Notes: generated by a model not told the origin, from the letters alone. Counted from the stretch's first letter, positions 37,107 to 49,110 are shown. The stretch is 64,000 nt of DNA from Solen grandis (GCA_021229015.1 CM037787.1:36736720-36800719), one strand, 5' to 3'. Program-made: numbers and translations.

Positions 37107-37371
37107 AGTCAAGTCATCTAGTATTTTATCCCCAAACATAAAATCCTGACCACCTATAAGCATCCTAATACATGTATTAGAAAAAAAGATCAAAGAATGA
37201 TAATGGAAGTAAAATGATGGGATGCAACAAGAAATATCAGTAATGCCCCAGTTTGTGAATACGATGAATCTTGAGCAAGTTTGATTCAACATGATTTCCA
37301 TAATGTCGTAAGACTTTAAATCAGATCATCTTATCGGAATTCTAAGCACAACAGCTTTGTGTCCTGGTATG

Positions 37372-37946
37372 TATACTACTCAAAGTTTGCTAAGCACCAC
37401 CTGCTATTTTCCCATAGTCACATGAAAACACATGCTTAATGTAATGCTAAGTACCTGAAAGGAAAGCGTTAGCTGACCATCATTTTTACGCATAGTTTTT
37501 GTCAAAAGCCAATTCCTGTCATTAGTTGGCATTCACAAAAGTGTGTTTTTTGCAAGAAATGGCATTTTATAAATTGAAGTTAAATCTTGTGTTCAATACA
37601 GAAAAAAATAACCATGAACAGGCCAACATTGTCACAAATATCCTTAAAAGTATTCCATTTAGAAAACAGGAATATTTGAAGATCAAAGTTCTGAATTTAG
37701 CCAACTTTAAATTTTAAGGTGTTTTCTCAAAATTTCGCACTTTCTAATTATGATTAATTCCCAGTATTGACGATCCGAAAGGCTTATTTTTTGTAACTGG
37801 TAAGAAGTCTGGTACATAAACAATACATAAAAGCAAGATTTGTTTTATTGTAAAATTTAATGTAGCATGCCTTTAAAGTCGCTTGTTTAAGCATGAAACG
37901 CTACGGGAAAATAGCGGATGGTGCTTAGCAAACTTTGAGTAGTATA
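37372..37946. mobile_element. TATACTACTCAAAG MITE, long form (575 bp)
   Basis: Left end TATACTACTCAAAGTTTGCT, right end its inverse (AGCAAACTTTGAGTAGTATA). The inverted match extends about 45 bases with few changes (CTATTTTCCC on the left, GGGAAAATAG on the right). TA at both ends fits a Tc1/mariner-type target. No coding capacity. A deletion derivative lies 1 kb away. Confidence 0.85.
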
Positions 37947-37964
37947 TATTTGGTAAATATCCAG

Positions 37965-38215
37965 CCAACAGTATTTCAATCATTTGGAGACTGTTTACCT
38001 TTTGACAGATATAGTGCTGCCACATTTCAGTATCAAGCCATACACATGTAGCAGGATTCCACACCAAGTTTCAATATTCTAACACCAGGTCACTCAGTCC
38101 TCGAACTACCCTTACATGCTGAGCACCAAGCAAACTGAAATATACCCGTACTATATTTCACAACTTTAGTATGTCACAGCTGGGGACCAAACCCACGATC
38201 ATCTCCAATTCTGAA
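37965..38215 (-). mobile_element. SINE type A, diverged copy, minus strand
   Basis: Contains the inverse of the type A body: CAGTATTTCAATCATTTGGA, ATAGTGCTGCCACAT, CATGTAGCAGGATTCCACAC, ACTACCCTTACATGCTGAGC and TATGTCACAGCTG. The tRNA-like head is nearly lost. Confidence 0.7.
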
Positions 38216-38458
38216 CTGTATTAAACACTTTTATATAGTACATCTTTAGCAGGACATAAACAAAAGCAGAGCCCTCATATTTCTTTCATGCTCTTCAATG
38301 GCATTAGAGAAGCAAACATTTAAACTCTTAAATGTATGGTACATTTAAAACCTTAATTACTAAAATTGCGCACACAACTCTCATGCAATAACACACTGAC
38401 TTTTGTTCTCTCAACAAATCCACTGAATTAAAACAAACGAGGCTGTCCTTTTTTTTCT

Positions 38459-38464
38459 TTTATT
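38459..38464 (-). terminator. RPL31: RPL31 poly(A) signal AATAAA
   Basis: On the minus strand AATAAA begins 14 bases after the TGA, giving a very short 3' UTR, as is usual for ribosomal protein genes. Confidence 0.8.
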
Positions 38465-38477
38465 TTAACTGTACACT

Positions 38478-41400
38478 TCATTCGTTATCCACATTAATTG
38501 TCTGTGTGCCTGAAAAAGAAAGAAAACATTTTATTACTTCAGTTGTCGAGACAACCATTTAAATACAAAACATCGAAATGCTAGAAAAAGGAGGAATATA
38601 ATATATAAAGAATTACATAAACTGCCTGACATTTGAAAATTTGGATTCTCTACAGTTTTAAGAATCCAAGAGCTCTGTAACTAAAACATCAAGCTTGGAT
38701 GCCACAAACCATATTTTGTGCAAAGTAATACTTTAATACTTCAACTTTTATGTGAATTTCATCATTCTTGTTTCTCTAATAAAAATACTCAAAAATATCA
38801 CTTAAATATAGTTAGGCAGTACTTGAATATTTCATAAAACAGGAAAAGTGGAAAGCATTTCTAGTATTCTACCAGATTCTACCAGATTTAATTATATAGC
38901 CCCAAAGTAATGTTGGAGGAATTCAAGCTTGGAGTCATCAAGCTTATATATACTACTCAAAGTTTGCTAAGCACCACCTGCTATTTTCCCATAGAGTCAC
39001 ATGAAAACACATGCTGAATGTAATGCTATGTACCTGCAAGGAAAGCGTTAGCTAACAATCAATTTTACGCATAGTTTTTGTCAAAATGATAGAAAAGAGA
39101 CTCAAAAATGAGTTACAACAATTTAGGCAATTCCTGTCATTATTTGCAAAATTCACAAAAGTGTGTTTTTTATCTTGTGATCGATACAGAAAAAAATGAC
39201 CATGAACAGGCCAACATCGTCACAAATATCCTTAAAAGTATTCCATTTAGAAAACAGAAATATTTGAAGATAAAAGATCTGAAAATAGCTGATGGTGCTT
39301 AGCAAACTTTGAGTAGTATAATTAAGAACAATAATCACTCATGTAATCCTTAACTTCATGTCAGGACACATTTTACATGCAACACAGACCCAGATTGATT
39401 AGCTCCTGTAAAAAGCAGTCTAATCAGAACCTTCTCTGTTCATACAATACTGTAGCTCAGGTTCTCCAAAGCCTTCATATACTATTGTAAAAAATCTTAT
39501 ATTCACAGCCATAATTCATACATAATTCATTCATATTTAAGGTAAAGGGTTAGTCTCCAACACGATTTACTCAACCTGAGTGTAAGCTAATGCTTGAAAA
39601 AAAATTTAACTTTGGACATATTGAACATATTTAAAAAGTCCCCTTTCTAACATCATTGACTGAACATTTCTGAACAGACAGCAATACCAGAAGGTGTGTC
39701 ATGTACAAACCTTTGAAAGTTGTGCATTGAACGAAGGTGACAAGAGTGTACAGTCTGTTGACAGAGTCTTCATCTTCATTGCGTTTACGTGCAAGGCGGA
39801 CACGTACTCTGTATGGGACATTTCTACAAAATACAAACAAGCACATGGTTCAGCATGTTTTCAAATGCATTCATGTTTTTCATTCAAGTAATGCTAAGAG
39901 ATTCTTTATCTCTTAAAAATGAAATTTCAATTGTACAGGGGGGAAGTTTTTCTCCTGAGTAAAAATGAATGTACAGCACAACTAAAAACAAGAGGCCCAT
40001 GAGGCCCTACATCGCTCTCCTGAGATAAATAGGTTGACCCAAGGAACATCTGTACCAATTTATTTTAAAATCTGGCCAGGAGTTTTGAAGAAGATGATTT
40101 TTAAAGTTTTCATTTTTTTTTCTTTGTTGCCATGGCAACCAGAGTTCTATATGGATCAAGTTTATTTTAGCAACTTTTGTGAAGGTTGACCCAAGGATCA
40201 TCCCTGCCAAGTTTAATCAAATTCTGTCCAGTGGTTTCAGAGGAGATGTTGTTTAAAGGTCTCTATATACATATAAGGCAAATAAGCCCCGCCCCTGGCG
40301 GCCATGTTTTTTTATGGATCGGAATAATTTTAGCAACTTTGGTAGAGGTTGACCCAAGGAACATCTGTACCAAATTATTTTGAAATCTGGCCAGTAGTTT
40401 TGAAGGAGATGATTTTTAAAGTTTTCAAATTATTTTTCTTTTTGTTGCCATGGCAACCAGAGTTCTTCATGGATCAACTTTATTTTAGCAACTTTTGTAG
40501 AGCCTCACCCAAGGAACATTCCTGCCAAGTTTCATTAAATTCTGTCCAGCGGTTTCAGAGGAGATGTCGTTTAAAGCAAATTGTTGACGACGCACAACAC
40601 ACGACGCTGGACGAAGGGCGATCACAAAAGCTCACCTTGAGCACGTTGTGCTCAGGTGAGCTAAAAACAACTGTACTCAACAAATGAAACAACAGTCATG
40701 AATGTAAATACTATATGATTTTCAGTGCTCAAACTCACAAGACTATTCTTTGGTACACATGTTGATGGACGGACAGATGGACAGAGAACAGAAAAGTAAT
40801 CCCTGTGTCACCTCTGCTTATAGCAGATGACACAACAAGAGGGCCAAGATGGCCCTGAATCTGCTCACCAGAGAAATATTGTTTTCATTGCCTTTTACAA
40901 CATAGTCATACTGAATACAAAATACATGCAGAAGAACAGCAATATAATCTTATTTCCACACAAAAAGTTTACATGTGGTCCATAAAACCAAGTTAACTTT
41001 AGCATGGGACCACGATTTGTAAACTTTGTACAGGTCGGCAAGGCCATATTACAAACCAAATTTCTAAACCCATGATCTTGTGGTTTCTAAAATCTTTCTT
41101 ATGAAAGTCTATGTAAAGTCAAGTGACCCCTGGGGCAGGGCCAATTTTGACCCTAAGGCCATGATTTGAACAAACCTGGTAGAGATCCACTATACAATGT
41201 TACACACCAAATATCTTAACTCCAGCCTTGTGGTTTCTGAGAAGATTTTCCTATTTAAGCCTGTGTTAAATCAAGACCCCTTGGGTGTGGCCAATTTGAC
41301 TCCAGGGTCATGATTTGAACAAACTTGGTAAAGGTCCACAAGACAATGCAACACACTAAATATCTAAGCTCTAGGCCTTGCAGTTTTGCATAAGAAGATT

Positions 41401-43220
41401 TTCTAGTTTGCATTTTTAAAAATCTATTTTTAGCTCCTATGACCTACTTTTTTCAACCAATCAAAATAATATGAACAATCTTGAAAGAAGGCATCATAAG
41501 GATGATTCCTGTGACGTTTGGTCAAAATCCATTCAGCGGTTTAGGAGATGTTGTTTAAAGGAAATTGTTGACGCCAGACAAAAGGGTATCACAATAGCTC
41601 ACCATGAGCACGTTGTGCTCAGGTGAGCTAAAAATAGGACCTTAAAATTTCATGAAAATTTGAGTAATTGGAGAGAGAGTTTGAAATCATACAAAAGCAA
41701 TTTCTAGAACTTTGGTCAAGGTGTTAAATACACTTTTCCTAAGTTATGTTTGTTCATCCCTACTATACCCATACCATTCTTTCCTTAATTATATCAAAAG
41801 CATCATACATACAGACCTGAAAACAGTAATACCCTTTGTCAACAGATATGTTATTAAATCAGTATTGTCTTACCGATAACATTCAACATTTTAAGGAGAA
41901 TACAGTACAATGCCGCTATATCATGGTTCTTGGGGTCCAAGCCCAAATACCACGTTCTATTGGACCGTGTAGTAGGTTTGAGAATGCTATATGTGTCTTT
42001 AGGATAGTAGTAAATTCTTGAAAAACCCTAATTTAAAGCAATAAACATTGTTTTATTTACAGAGTTATTTTAAATAATTCCATAATCATTGATTCTGGGT
42101 TTTCTTCTGTTTTTTTTTTTTTTTTTTTTTTTTTTTTGTACTGTAATTGCCGATGATTCAGATTCAGAGAGTAGTGTGTACAAAGTGATGCGAAATGGTT
42201 ACGTACTCTTCAGCATATCTCATCGTAATAAATATACGCCGTCCATTGTTTATCAAAACAACGTCGATGCGAAAATTGCCATTCCACTGCAATTTATCGT
42301 TATTTGAAATTAAGCTGAGGTGTACTTATTATGATGTACTGATATGAGGAGCCTTGCTAATGTTTAAATGAAATTGCGTAATCATCAACTGCCCCCAAAC
42401 ACAATAGTTTACCACCTGGGGTGTTTAATTGTTATCACTTCCGCATTTCAGTGCACTGGCATGTTTTAATACTGACTGCAAAACTCTTTTAAATACATAT
42501 AGATATAGAAGGAGATAGATTAGTTGCACAGTAAGCCTATGCAAATAACCTGAAATATTTTTGGGGTCCATAGATCAACTGCGATATATTGGTAAATGCG
42601 AAATAGTAGTCAACGATATCGCGGCATTGTACTGTATATACTATTTTTTTCTGTCCCTCAGGCACTAGAAGTACACACCTTAACTACTGTATAGCAAATG
42701 TTCGGCCTTACCTGACTCCCTGTGACCAGATGTGCTTGTTCAAGCGCGTGTCCACACGAACATCAGGGGTACCCATCATCTTCATGGCAAACTTTCTAAT
42801 TTCACTGATGGCCCTGGGAGCCCTTTTCTTGAAGCCACTACAAAGGAATTATTTGCTGAATTTCTTGCTGATCACACTAATAACAGATTCTTAATAATAC
42901 ATAATGGTAAACTTTGCCTTTTTTTTCAAGCTGTTTCTTGTTCAACTTTTCCCTGAGACAGAATGAACCATCACCTCCCCCACCCCCTTCCTATTAAAAT
43001 ACAATGCACCAGATACTGTTCAGGACTATTTTTTTCAAACTATTCTTATCTTATCAATCTACATGTTTAAACCTTTGCTAAATTGTGGTATATGAACTAT
43101 AAGAAATACTTACATGCCATGGATCTTCTTATGAAGATTGATGGTGCATTCCTTGGTTATGACCTCATTGATAGTGGACTTCTGCTTGCCCTTATCTTTA
43201 CCTCCTTTGCGTGGGGCCAT
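38478..43220 (-). CDS. RPL31: Ribosomal protein L31 (eL31), 4 coding exons, 125 aa
   Basis: Minus-strand exons: 43220-43114, 42837-42712, 39823-39711 and 38509-38478 (TGA 38480-38478). All introns are GT-AG and the phases join to 125 codons plus stop, the same length as human RPL31. The start [20 protein letters not shown] fits the family, then IHKK-like [75 protein letters not shown] and the end TQTINVDNE. eL31 is a large-subunit cytosolic ribosomal protein lying near the peptide exit tunnel. The ATG directly follows an acceptor (TTTTTTCAG), so the 5' UTR is in an upstream exon. Introns are filled with MITEs and AGCTCACC elements. Confidence 0.98.
38949..39320. mobile_element. TATACTACTCAAAG MITE, deletion derivative (372 bp), in RPL31 intron
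   Basis: Same ends and the same left interior as 37372-37946 (ACCTGCTATTTTCCCATAG, AACAGGCCAACAT, ATTCCATTTAGAAAACAG), but about 200 bases of the right interior are missing. Confidence 0.85.
39345..39552. mobile_element. CCCTTTACTTCAT MITE family, copy F
   Basis: From CCTTAACTTCATGTC to TTAAGGTAAAGGGTTAG, with CAGACCCAGATTGATTAGCT and AACCTTCTCTGTTCATACAA. In the last intron of RPL31. Confidence 0.6.
39987..40667 (-). mobile_element. AGCTCACCTGAGC-family element, copy 3, minus strand, two perfect X-boxes
   Basis: Right end CTCACCTTGAGCAC-GTTGTGCTCAGGTGAGCT is the 5' hairpin in inverse. The left end AACAAGAGGCCCATGAGGCC is the 3' end. GTTGCCATGGCAAC occurs at 40126-40139 and 40444-40457. In RPL31 intron 2. 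Confidence 0.75.
40834..41635 (-). mobile_element. AGCTCACCTGAGC-family element, subfamily 2, minus strand
   Basis: Same 5' hairpin (GAGCACGTTGTGCTCAGGTG, right end) and a 3' hairpin AGGGCCA-TCT-TGGCCCT-CTTGTTG read on the minus strand. The interior is a different unit (CCATGATTTGAACAAAC, GTGGTTTCT) repeated about three times. No X-box seen. Immediately adjacent to copy 3 in RPL31 intron 2. Confidence 0.7.
42110..42137. repeat. Poly(T) run
   Basis: Twenty-eight T in RPL31 intron 2; possibly the inverse poly(A) tail of a retroposon. Confidence 0.85.
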
Positions 43221-43375
43221 CTGAAAAAATAAAGATTTCAATTAATTTCATAACTTCGGAGAAGTGAAATGTTTTCAGTTTAATTTAAACGGCCTGTAAG
43301 TTACCCTCATCAGCAAGAAATCTAATTAATCCTATGTGGGCCAAACACCATTTTGTAATAGCCTAATGTAACCAA

Positions 43376-43690
43376 GTGAGAAAAATGTGCAGCCAGACAG
43401 GGACTTGCATCCAGAACCCCTTACTTAAAGTGCAAGTTCTTTACCAACTGAGCAACAGGACTACTAACACAAAACAATCCCCAACATGGATTATTTATAG
43501 GACGTTACACTCTCCTACCAATTTGGAATTCCAATCCTGTATTCAAAAGATGATAAAAAAATGCCAACTTCTAAATTGGGCACCAAAACCAGGGGAGAAA
43601 AACATGCTGCCAAACTGGGACAAAATCCCAGGACCGCTAGCACACCTTGCTAGTGCACTACTGACCGACTCTCGCTGAGCTACCAGACCA
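43376..43690 (-). mobile_element. SINE-like element with two tRNA-like heads, minus strand, in RPL31 5' intron
   Basis: On the minus strand GTGGTCTGGTAGCTCAGCGA (A-box-like) at about 43690 is followed by a weak B-box. A second head TGTTGCTCAGTTGGTAA with GGGGTTCTGGATGCAAGTCC lies at about 43460-43395. Neither folds into a complete functional tRNA by inspection. Confidence 0.5.
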
Positions 43691-44699
43691 CTTATACAAA
43701 TATTCAATCGTCCCTCACTGAGCTACCAGATCACTTTCAGTCTTGACACTAATCTATATCTGATTTAAGGTAAGCTGTTGATTTTATGCAAACCAAACTT
43801 AAATCTGAAAAAAAAATGTTCAAAATAAATGAAGCAAGAAGAGAAATCACAGGCCAAAAACAGAAGCGAGTAAACATACCATGAACCAAAGCAGAGCTAA
43901 CAGATAGATATATGCTAGATGCAAAATGTGGTTTAGGGAATTGGGACCTCTCAGTAACTGAGTGTCCATACATTCTCTAATCTTGCTATTAGATTGATAT
44001 TCCATTGATGTAGATGTTACCCATAATGGGCTTGGCCAGTGGATGCTACAATCACTGAAGACGACACACAATATTCTAACAGTAACTTACTTTAGCAAAA
44101 TACAATTACAGTCAGTAATTAAATAAGAAATATTTGCATTCAAAATTTTATGTATATAAAGCCATACACCAAAGGTAAAAAAAAATCATATTTTATTAAC
44201 ATTAATTCACCATGTCAAAAGTCCAACTATTTAACTTTTTTCTGTTTGCAATATCTTTACAGAAGACCACTGACTTTCATCTTTGAGCATGTTTACAGCT
44301 CTTCGAAAGTAACGGATACAATCCACTGTGGTTTTACGCTAAAAACATTCTTAACATCGACAACTTTCAAGATTCCATCATCAATATTTAAGACGTCGAC
44401 CTTGGATTGAAAGCCTGGCGATCGTTAATAAATCAACATAATTGTTCGTTATTAATGAAATGCAGTAAAATATTATTAAATGATCAGACAAAATTCAGAA
44501 TGTAAACATGAAAGTTATTTTGTTCTCATCAGGTTCACTTCCAAATTAATTATTGTAATTAGACACAGTGTTATATGTTTATCGACACATTCATATCCAG
44601 GGGAGAGGATAAGGAAGAAATATGTATCGACCAAAGATAGAAATACATGTTCTTTACGTGGATGTATTCGGATTTTCTAAAGACATTGAATTCTCATAC

Positions 44700-44731
44700 C
44701 CTGTCACAATAATGGAGGAGAAAAAAGGAAG
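44700..44731 (-). promoter_or_regulatory. RPL31: RPL31 5' non-coding exon with TOP start
   Basis: Minus strand from 44731 reads CTTCCTTTTTTCTCCTCC, a terminal oligopyrimidine tract typical of ribosomal protein mRNAs. About 15 bases later a donor GTATGAG follows (exon end 44700). It would splice to the acceptor at 43221, directly before the ATG. TOP tracts confer mTOR-dependent translational control in animals. The exact start base is inferred. Confidence 0.7.
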
Positions 44732-44739
44732 TTGAGAGG

Positions 44740-45352
44740 CAGTATGGGAGTTGTTGTTGTCGTTAACGGACAAGTTTAATATTCGGGACAACGGTAGACG
44801 TTGGATACAAGGATTCTATATAACAATCCCTAGTATTAATAGTTCTAAAATAATGAAAATGTCCACTTAAAAAGACCAACATATATCCAGTTGAGAAATA
44901 AAATATTAATACAATAAAGTGATCAATAAAGTGTAACTAAAGCAACAGCGTCTCCATAAATGTGATACTTCAAAGTAGAAGTTTTATGTAGCAGGCCGTA
45001 GACCAAAAGAACCATACCTTGATGCGATTTATATAAATATATATTTATTTGACGTGTCACCGACTAAAGCTTATACGCATTTTTTAAGAGCAAATAATTT
45101 TATAAAGATATATTTGATGGTCACAAAAATGGCAATTTAGGAAAGTATAGATTTTTTTTAAATAGATCTCATTGAAATATATATTGATGTTTTTGTGTAA
45201 TAAAATGAATATTTAATGACACAGCTCTAAGACTTATTTCAAAAGGAGTCCATAATTTTAACCGGGATCAATATGGCAGGGTGGTAGCTCCACGTAAAGA
45301 ACAATAGTTAAATAACAAAAATATATTATATAAAAATCACAGAAGAACGAAA
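44740..45352. other. RPL31 upstream flank, no other feature seen
   Basis: AT-rich. The proximal part should hold the RPL31 promoter. No TATA box is obvious at the expected distance. Confidence 0.35.
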
Positions 45353-45872
45353 TTAAGGTCTTCCAACCCTAACAGCGATCAATTCCATCAAAGTCATGCA
45401 TATAACTTAACAATACATGTGTATTAGCTTTTAAAATGTCAAACAATGGTAATCTTAGGGGCAAATTGACATGTGAAATCCCTTTTTTTACCTCCCCCTG
45501 ATAATTTTGTTGCCATAAGTTATCCACCCTGAAAACTAAAAAAACGACTTTCTCCATTTTCCTATGGTAAAGTTTAGATTTTTTTTTTTTACGAAAGTTG
45601 ATACATAATCATAAAATGAATCTTTCTATCATGAGCTTTTCTCATACATCAAATTCAGTTTTTTTCATTTTCACAGAAAAGGGTATATTTTCCATAGGCT
45701 TCAATGTTAACTTATATGCAGATGCAGATTATCTCCCCCCAAATTAGATAAAACTTAAAAAAGAAAAAAAAAAAAATCTTGGGAAACATTTTTATTTTTG
45801 AATGTCTTAAAGTGACAAAGTTTCATAGAAATATTACCATACATGGCAAGATATAGGGTTGGAAGACCTTAA
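45353..45872. mobile_element. TTAA-bounded MITE, 520 bp
   Basis: TTAAGGTCTTCCAACCCTA at the left end and TAGGGTTGGAAGACCTTAA at the right are exact inverses (19 bases including TTAA). The interior is A/T-rich and non-coding. A diverged relative lies at 14535-14905. Confidence 0.85.
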
Positions 45873-46107
45873 TAAATAAACCTAAAGGTATGTTAGATTC
45901 GCTTAAGAAAAAATACAGATAGGGTATTATCAACAGATGACTAGTGTTGTGTGCCTCACAATGTCATGATAAGATAGATTTCGCATGATAATTACACTAT
46001 TGTACAAAAACTTAAATAGTATATCGGTTATAACAATTTTGTTTCATTTAATAGCAGTTTCATTTTTTTCTAATTTGTCCAATCAAGTCTACTTTTCGTG
46101 AGATAGC

Positions 46108-46236
46108 GATCGAGCGGATTAAGTCGTCGCTTCCGGTAAGTCTGAAGTTCTACCCATGAGCCCTTGTACACTCGGGGTCTTCCTCCACCTGGTATTACAG
46201 AACGTAAATACTGCTGCAGCGATGGTAACTCCAGCA
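46108..46236 (+). mobile_element. SINE type B fragment
   Basis: GCGATCGAGCGGATTAAGTC head remnant, then TTCCGGTAAGTCTGAAGTTC, TCGGGGTCTTCCTCC and ACTGCTGCAGCGATGGTAAC; diverged and missing the middle. Confidence 0.55.
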
Positions 46237-47534
46237 CAACAACTTTACGTTGACGTCGTTATTTCAGGCAGACGAAAACATCACCGTGGTCTGCAGGTTT
46301 CTGTGAATCCAAAAATTGCCTGTTCAACCACTGGGGGGCGCGATAGATACATATTTTGTACACGTTACAATAGTTACAGTAACAGAAGAAAATCACATAG
46401 ATTGTTTAGATTATATATCACAGAACTACGATTCAAGAAATCGCAGCTTCACGTGAAAATGGTAATATATACTGTTGTTATTGTTGCATATGAGAAAACA
46501 CTTGTCTCATACACAAACGGATATAGTTGTTCAAATTAGTTGAGAAGGGGGGTCTTTTATTTTTTCGAACATTTTCAAGACCTTCACATTTGAACAATTT
46601 AACCCTGAATGCATGAGCTGTTGCGATAAATTCTCATCTGGAAACAACGGAGAAAAACACGTTTCTATTGTAAATAAGAACTTATTTTAATACAGTCAGT
46701 TATACACGATGTATTTTCAACATTCATTAGAAGTCAATGAGTTCACTTTGTTTATGATATAGTTCCCCAGTTGCAAATAATATATTTCAGTTATATAGCT
46801 ATTTCATATAATTGTCTTGAAACAACCACGATCGACACAGCCGCCGACAGATAATTATTGGTATGCACATTTTGTTTTGAATTGTTTTCAATGAAAACAA
46901 TCAATTTATATTGATACAGTATACTTGTGAGTTCGTTTTGTGTATTATATATTTACAAGGACTCTTAATACACATATAGAGTACCTGGTATTTATGAAAG
47001 CAAATGGGAATGTAAGACGTTGATTTGGCGAAAGGTTCTCACTAACTGCAATTTTGAAATCATGTACTCAAATACTCGGGTAAAGGACTCGACATTTTCT
47101 GAGCATATCCTATACAAATTTACAAGAGGAATCAAACATTTAATAAAAAAAATCATTGAAAAAAGACCCAGTTTTCAGGATCCTACTGAGAACCATGGTT
47201 GAAATGTTTAAGTTTACTATTTTTATTACAGACATATTTTTGGTTTATATCGTAATGTACAGCTAGTTAGAACACATATCTTATATCAAGACCGTTGTTA
47301 GAAAGTCAGTCGGTGTGAAGCTTTTTTTTCTATATTTCATTTTTGTTTTCAGAGGGATAGATATTTATCACCACCTTCACGTGTATTGGTCTGTATCCGG
47401 ATACATTTTTTTTCTAAGAGCAGTTGCTGCCCTCAGGCATCTTTGTTCAAATATTATTATAGTTTTGATATAAATGTATGCATTTTGATACAATACCATT
47501 TTATTTTATTTTCAGCCACATTTTTTGCTAAATC
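46237..47534. other. Non-coding AT-rich stretch
   Basis: No exon or transposon end identified. Open frames here (for example 46156-46539) start in SINE sequence and lack any protein similarity I know. Confidence 0.4.
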
Positions 47535-47600
47535 AGTTCAATTAAGTGACCGAGTGGTAAGAGCGCCATGGGTTCGATTCCTGGTAGCGACATACTAAAG
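47535..47600 (+). mobile_element. tRNA-like SINE head fragment
   Basis: AAGTGACCGAGTGGTAAGAG resembles an A-box region, and GGGTTCGATTCCTGGTAGCG is a B-box. The intervening arm is too short for a functional tRNA. Confidence 0.55.
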
Positions 47601-48650
47601 GCGTTAAAATATTACTATACGACCTGATATCACAGGTAGAATTAGACCTATCTCATGCTAGACAAAATAAAGACTCCCATGTAAATTATTTAAGTTCTGT
47701 AACTCAAGTAAACAAACGCTATTTTCAGAAAGAGAGGGATTGTCGGAATTTTATTTATTAAAGAATATCCGCCTGTAGTGCTGCTGTCAACAATGATAAC
47801 ACTCATTCAACCTGCTATTCCTGAAATACCTGAGATCCGGTTTAGTTTAAATTTTCTGGAAACACTATTTTTTTCCCCTTCTTCTTCTGATTTTCTTTTT
47901 AAATACAGTTTCGGGGAAAAAAAATTTCTCCTGTATCGTATAAGATTCGACTGTGAGTGTAAACAGACAAATTAATCAGAGATAGGAAACTCCTACAAAA
48001 GCCAATGGAAAATAGTGTTTAAGCACACAGCAGACCATTGAATTGAAAACTTAAAAGAAAAAAATGGAAACAATCACAGAGGAAACCTAACTGTAAAATA
48101 ATTATTTCTCTACTCTACTCTAATGAATTATTTCCAGTTTGATTTACCTTAAATATTCTTTTTAAATTATGATTTAAATTTAACCAGTATAGCAGGAGTA
48201 GAAAAAACACACACACAAAAACAAACAACAACACAATTTTCATGGCTATCATCATGTAGGTTACATGTACTTCTCTATTTAAATTCAATATTTTTATTTA
48301 AAACACAATGTATCATCTTGATGGTAATGATATGTTCTATTGTAAGATACAATTTACTTTCACATATCGCCAATGGAAAAAGAAAATGTGGCTTTACGAG
48401 AATTTGACAATTTGTAACGTGCTTTTGTAAGCTTTATTCTAGTTGTCAATCTTTGCTTAATACATATTTGGTGTAAAGATACGTAACTTAAAGGAATCCA
48501 GGAATATAAATTTACTCGTTGGTCTGACGGTGACGTTCGTATGGTCCTTGTAGACCATTTTACCTGGGGTCCGGCAATACTCGATATTCGCTGATTTAAA
48601 CTGACCAATCAGTGAATAGGGGAACAAAGTGTGGAATAATATACCAGCAT
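47601..48650. other. Non-coding stretch
   Basis: AT-rich, no exon seen. Confidence 0.35.
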
Positions 48651-48966
48651 GTTTGTTTGTTTGTTTGATGGGTTTAACGTCCCACCGACAGTATTTCAGT
48701 CATTTGGAGACGATGTCTATTTGAGACAAATATAGTGCTGCCACACTGCAGTATCACGCCGTAGACATGTGGCATGATACCACACCCAGTCACATTATCC
48801 TGACACCGGGCCAACCAGTCCTGCAACTACCCTTATATGCTGAGCGCCAAGCCAGGGAGCTATAACAGTACTATTTTTACGACTTTGGTATGTCGCGGCT
48901 GCGGATCGAACCCACGACCTCCCGCTCCCGAGGCGGACGCTCTAACCACTCGGCCACCGGGGACGG
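48651..48966 (-). mobile_element. tRNA-derived SINE (type A), complete, minus strand
   Basis: On the minus strand: CCGTCCCCGGTGGCCGAGTG head with A-box, GGTTCGATCC B-box, then CTTGGCGCTCAGCATATAAG, ATCATGCCACATGTCTACGG, CCAAATGACTGAAATACTGT, GGGACGTTAAACCC and a CAAA-type tail. Head is Leu/Ser tRNA-like. Same family as 56873-57174. Confidence 0.85.
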
Positions 48967-49110
48967 TTACACCAGCATGTAGGTTAGGTGTTCGGGGAGT
49001 GCTCATTGATTTGTGTAGGTTTACGCCTGATTTCGGAGTGATATGATCTATTGTTGGAGAGAACGGGCGACCACTCGCGTTTATATCCATCGTCGGATCC
49101 ACTTAAGAAC

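Noticed and set aside
20286..40687. Similar short peptides (LLQNYWPDF... CSLGQP) in several open frames
   Set aside because: They come from the internal units of the AGCTCACCTGAGC elements, occur in either gene orientation and are broken in most copies. This is repeat similarity, not a protein family.
46156..46539. 127-codon open frame
   Set aside because: Begins inside a SINE fragment and continues into AT-rich sequence; no family similarity.
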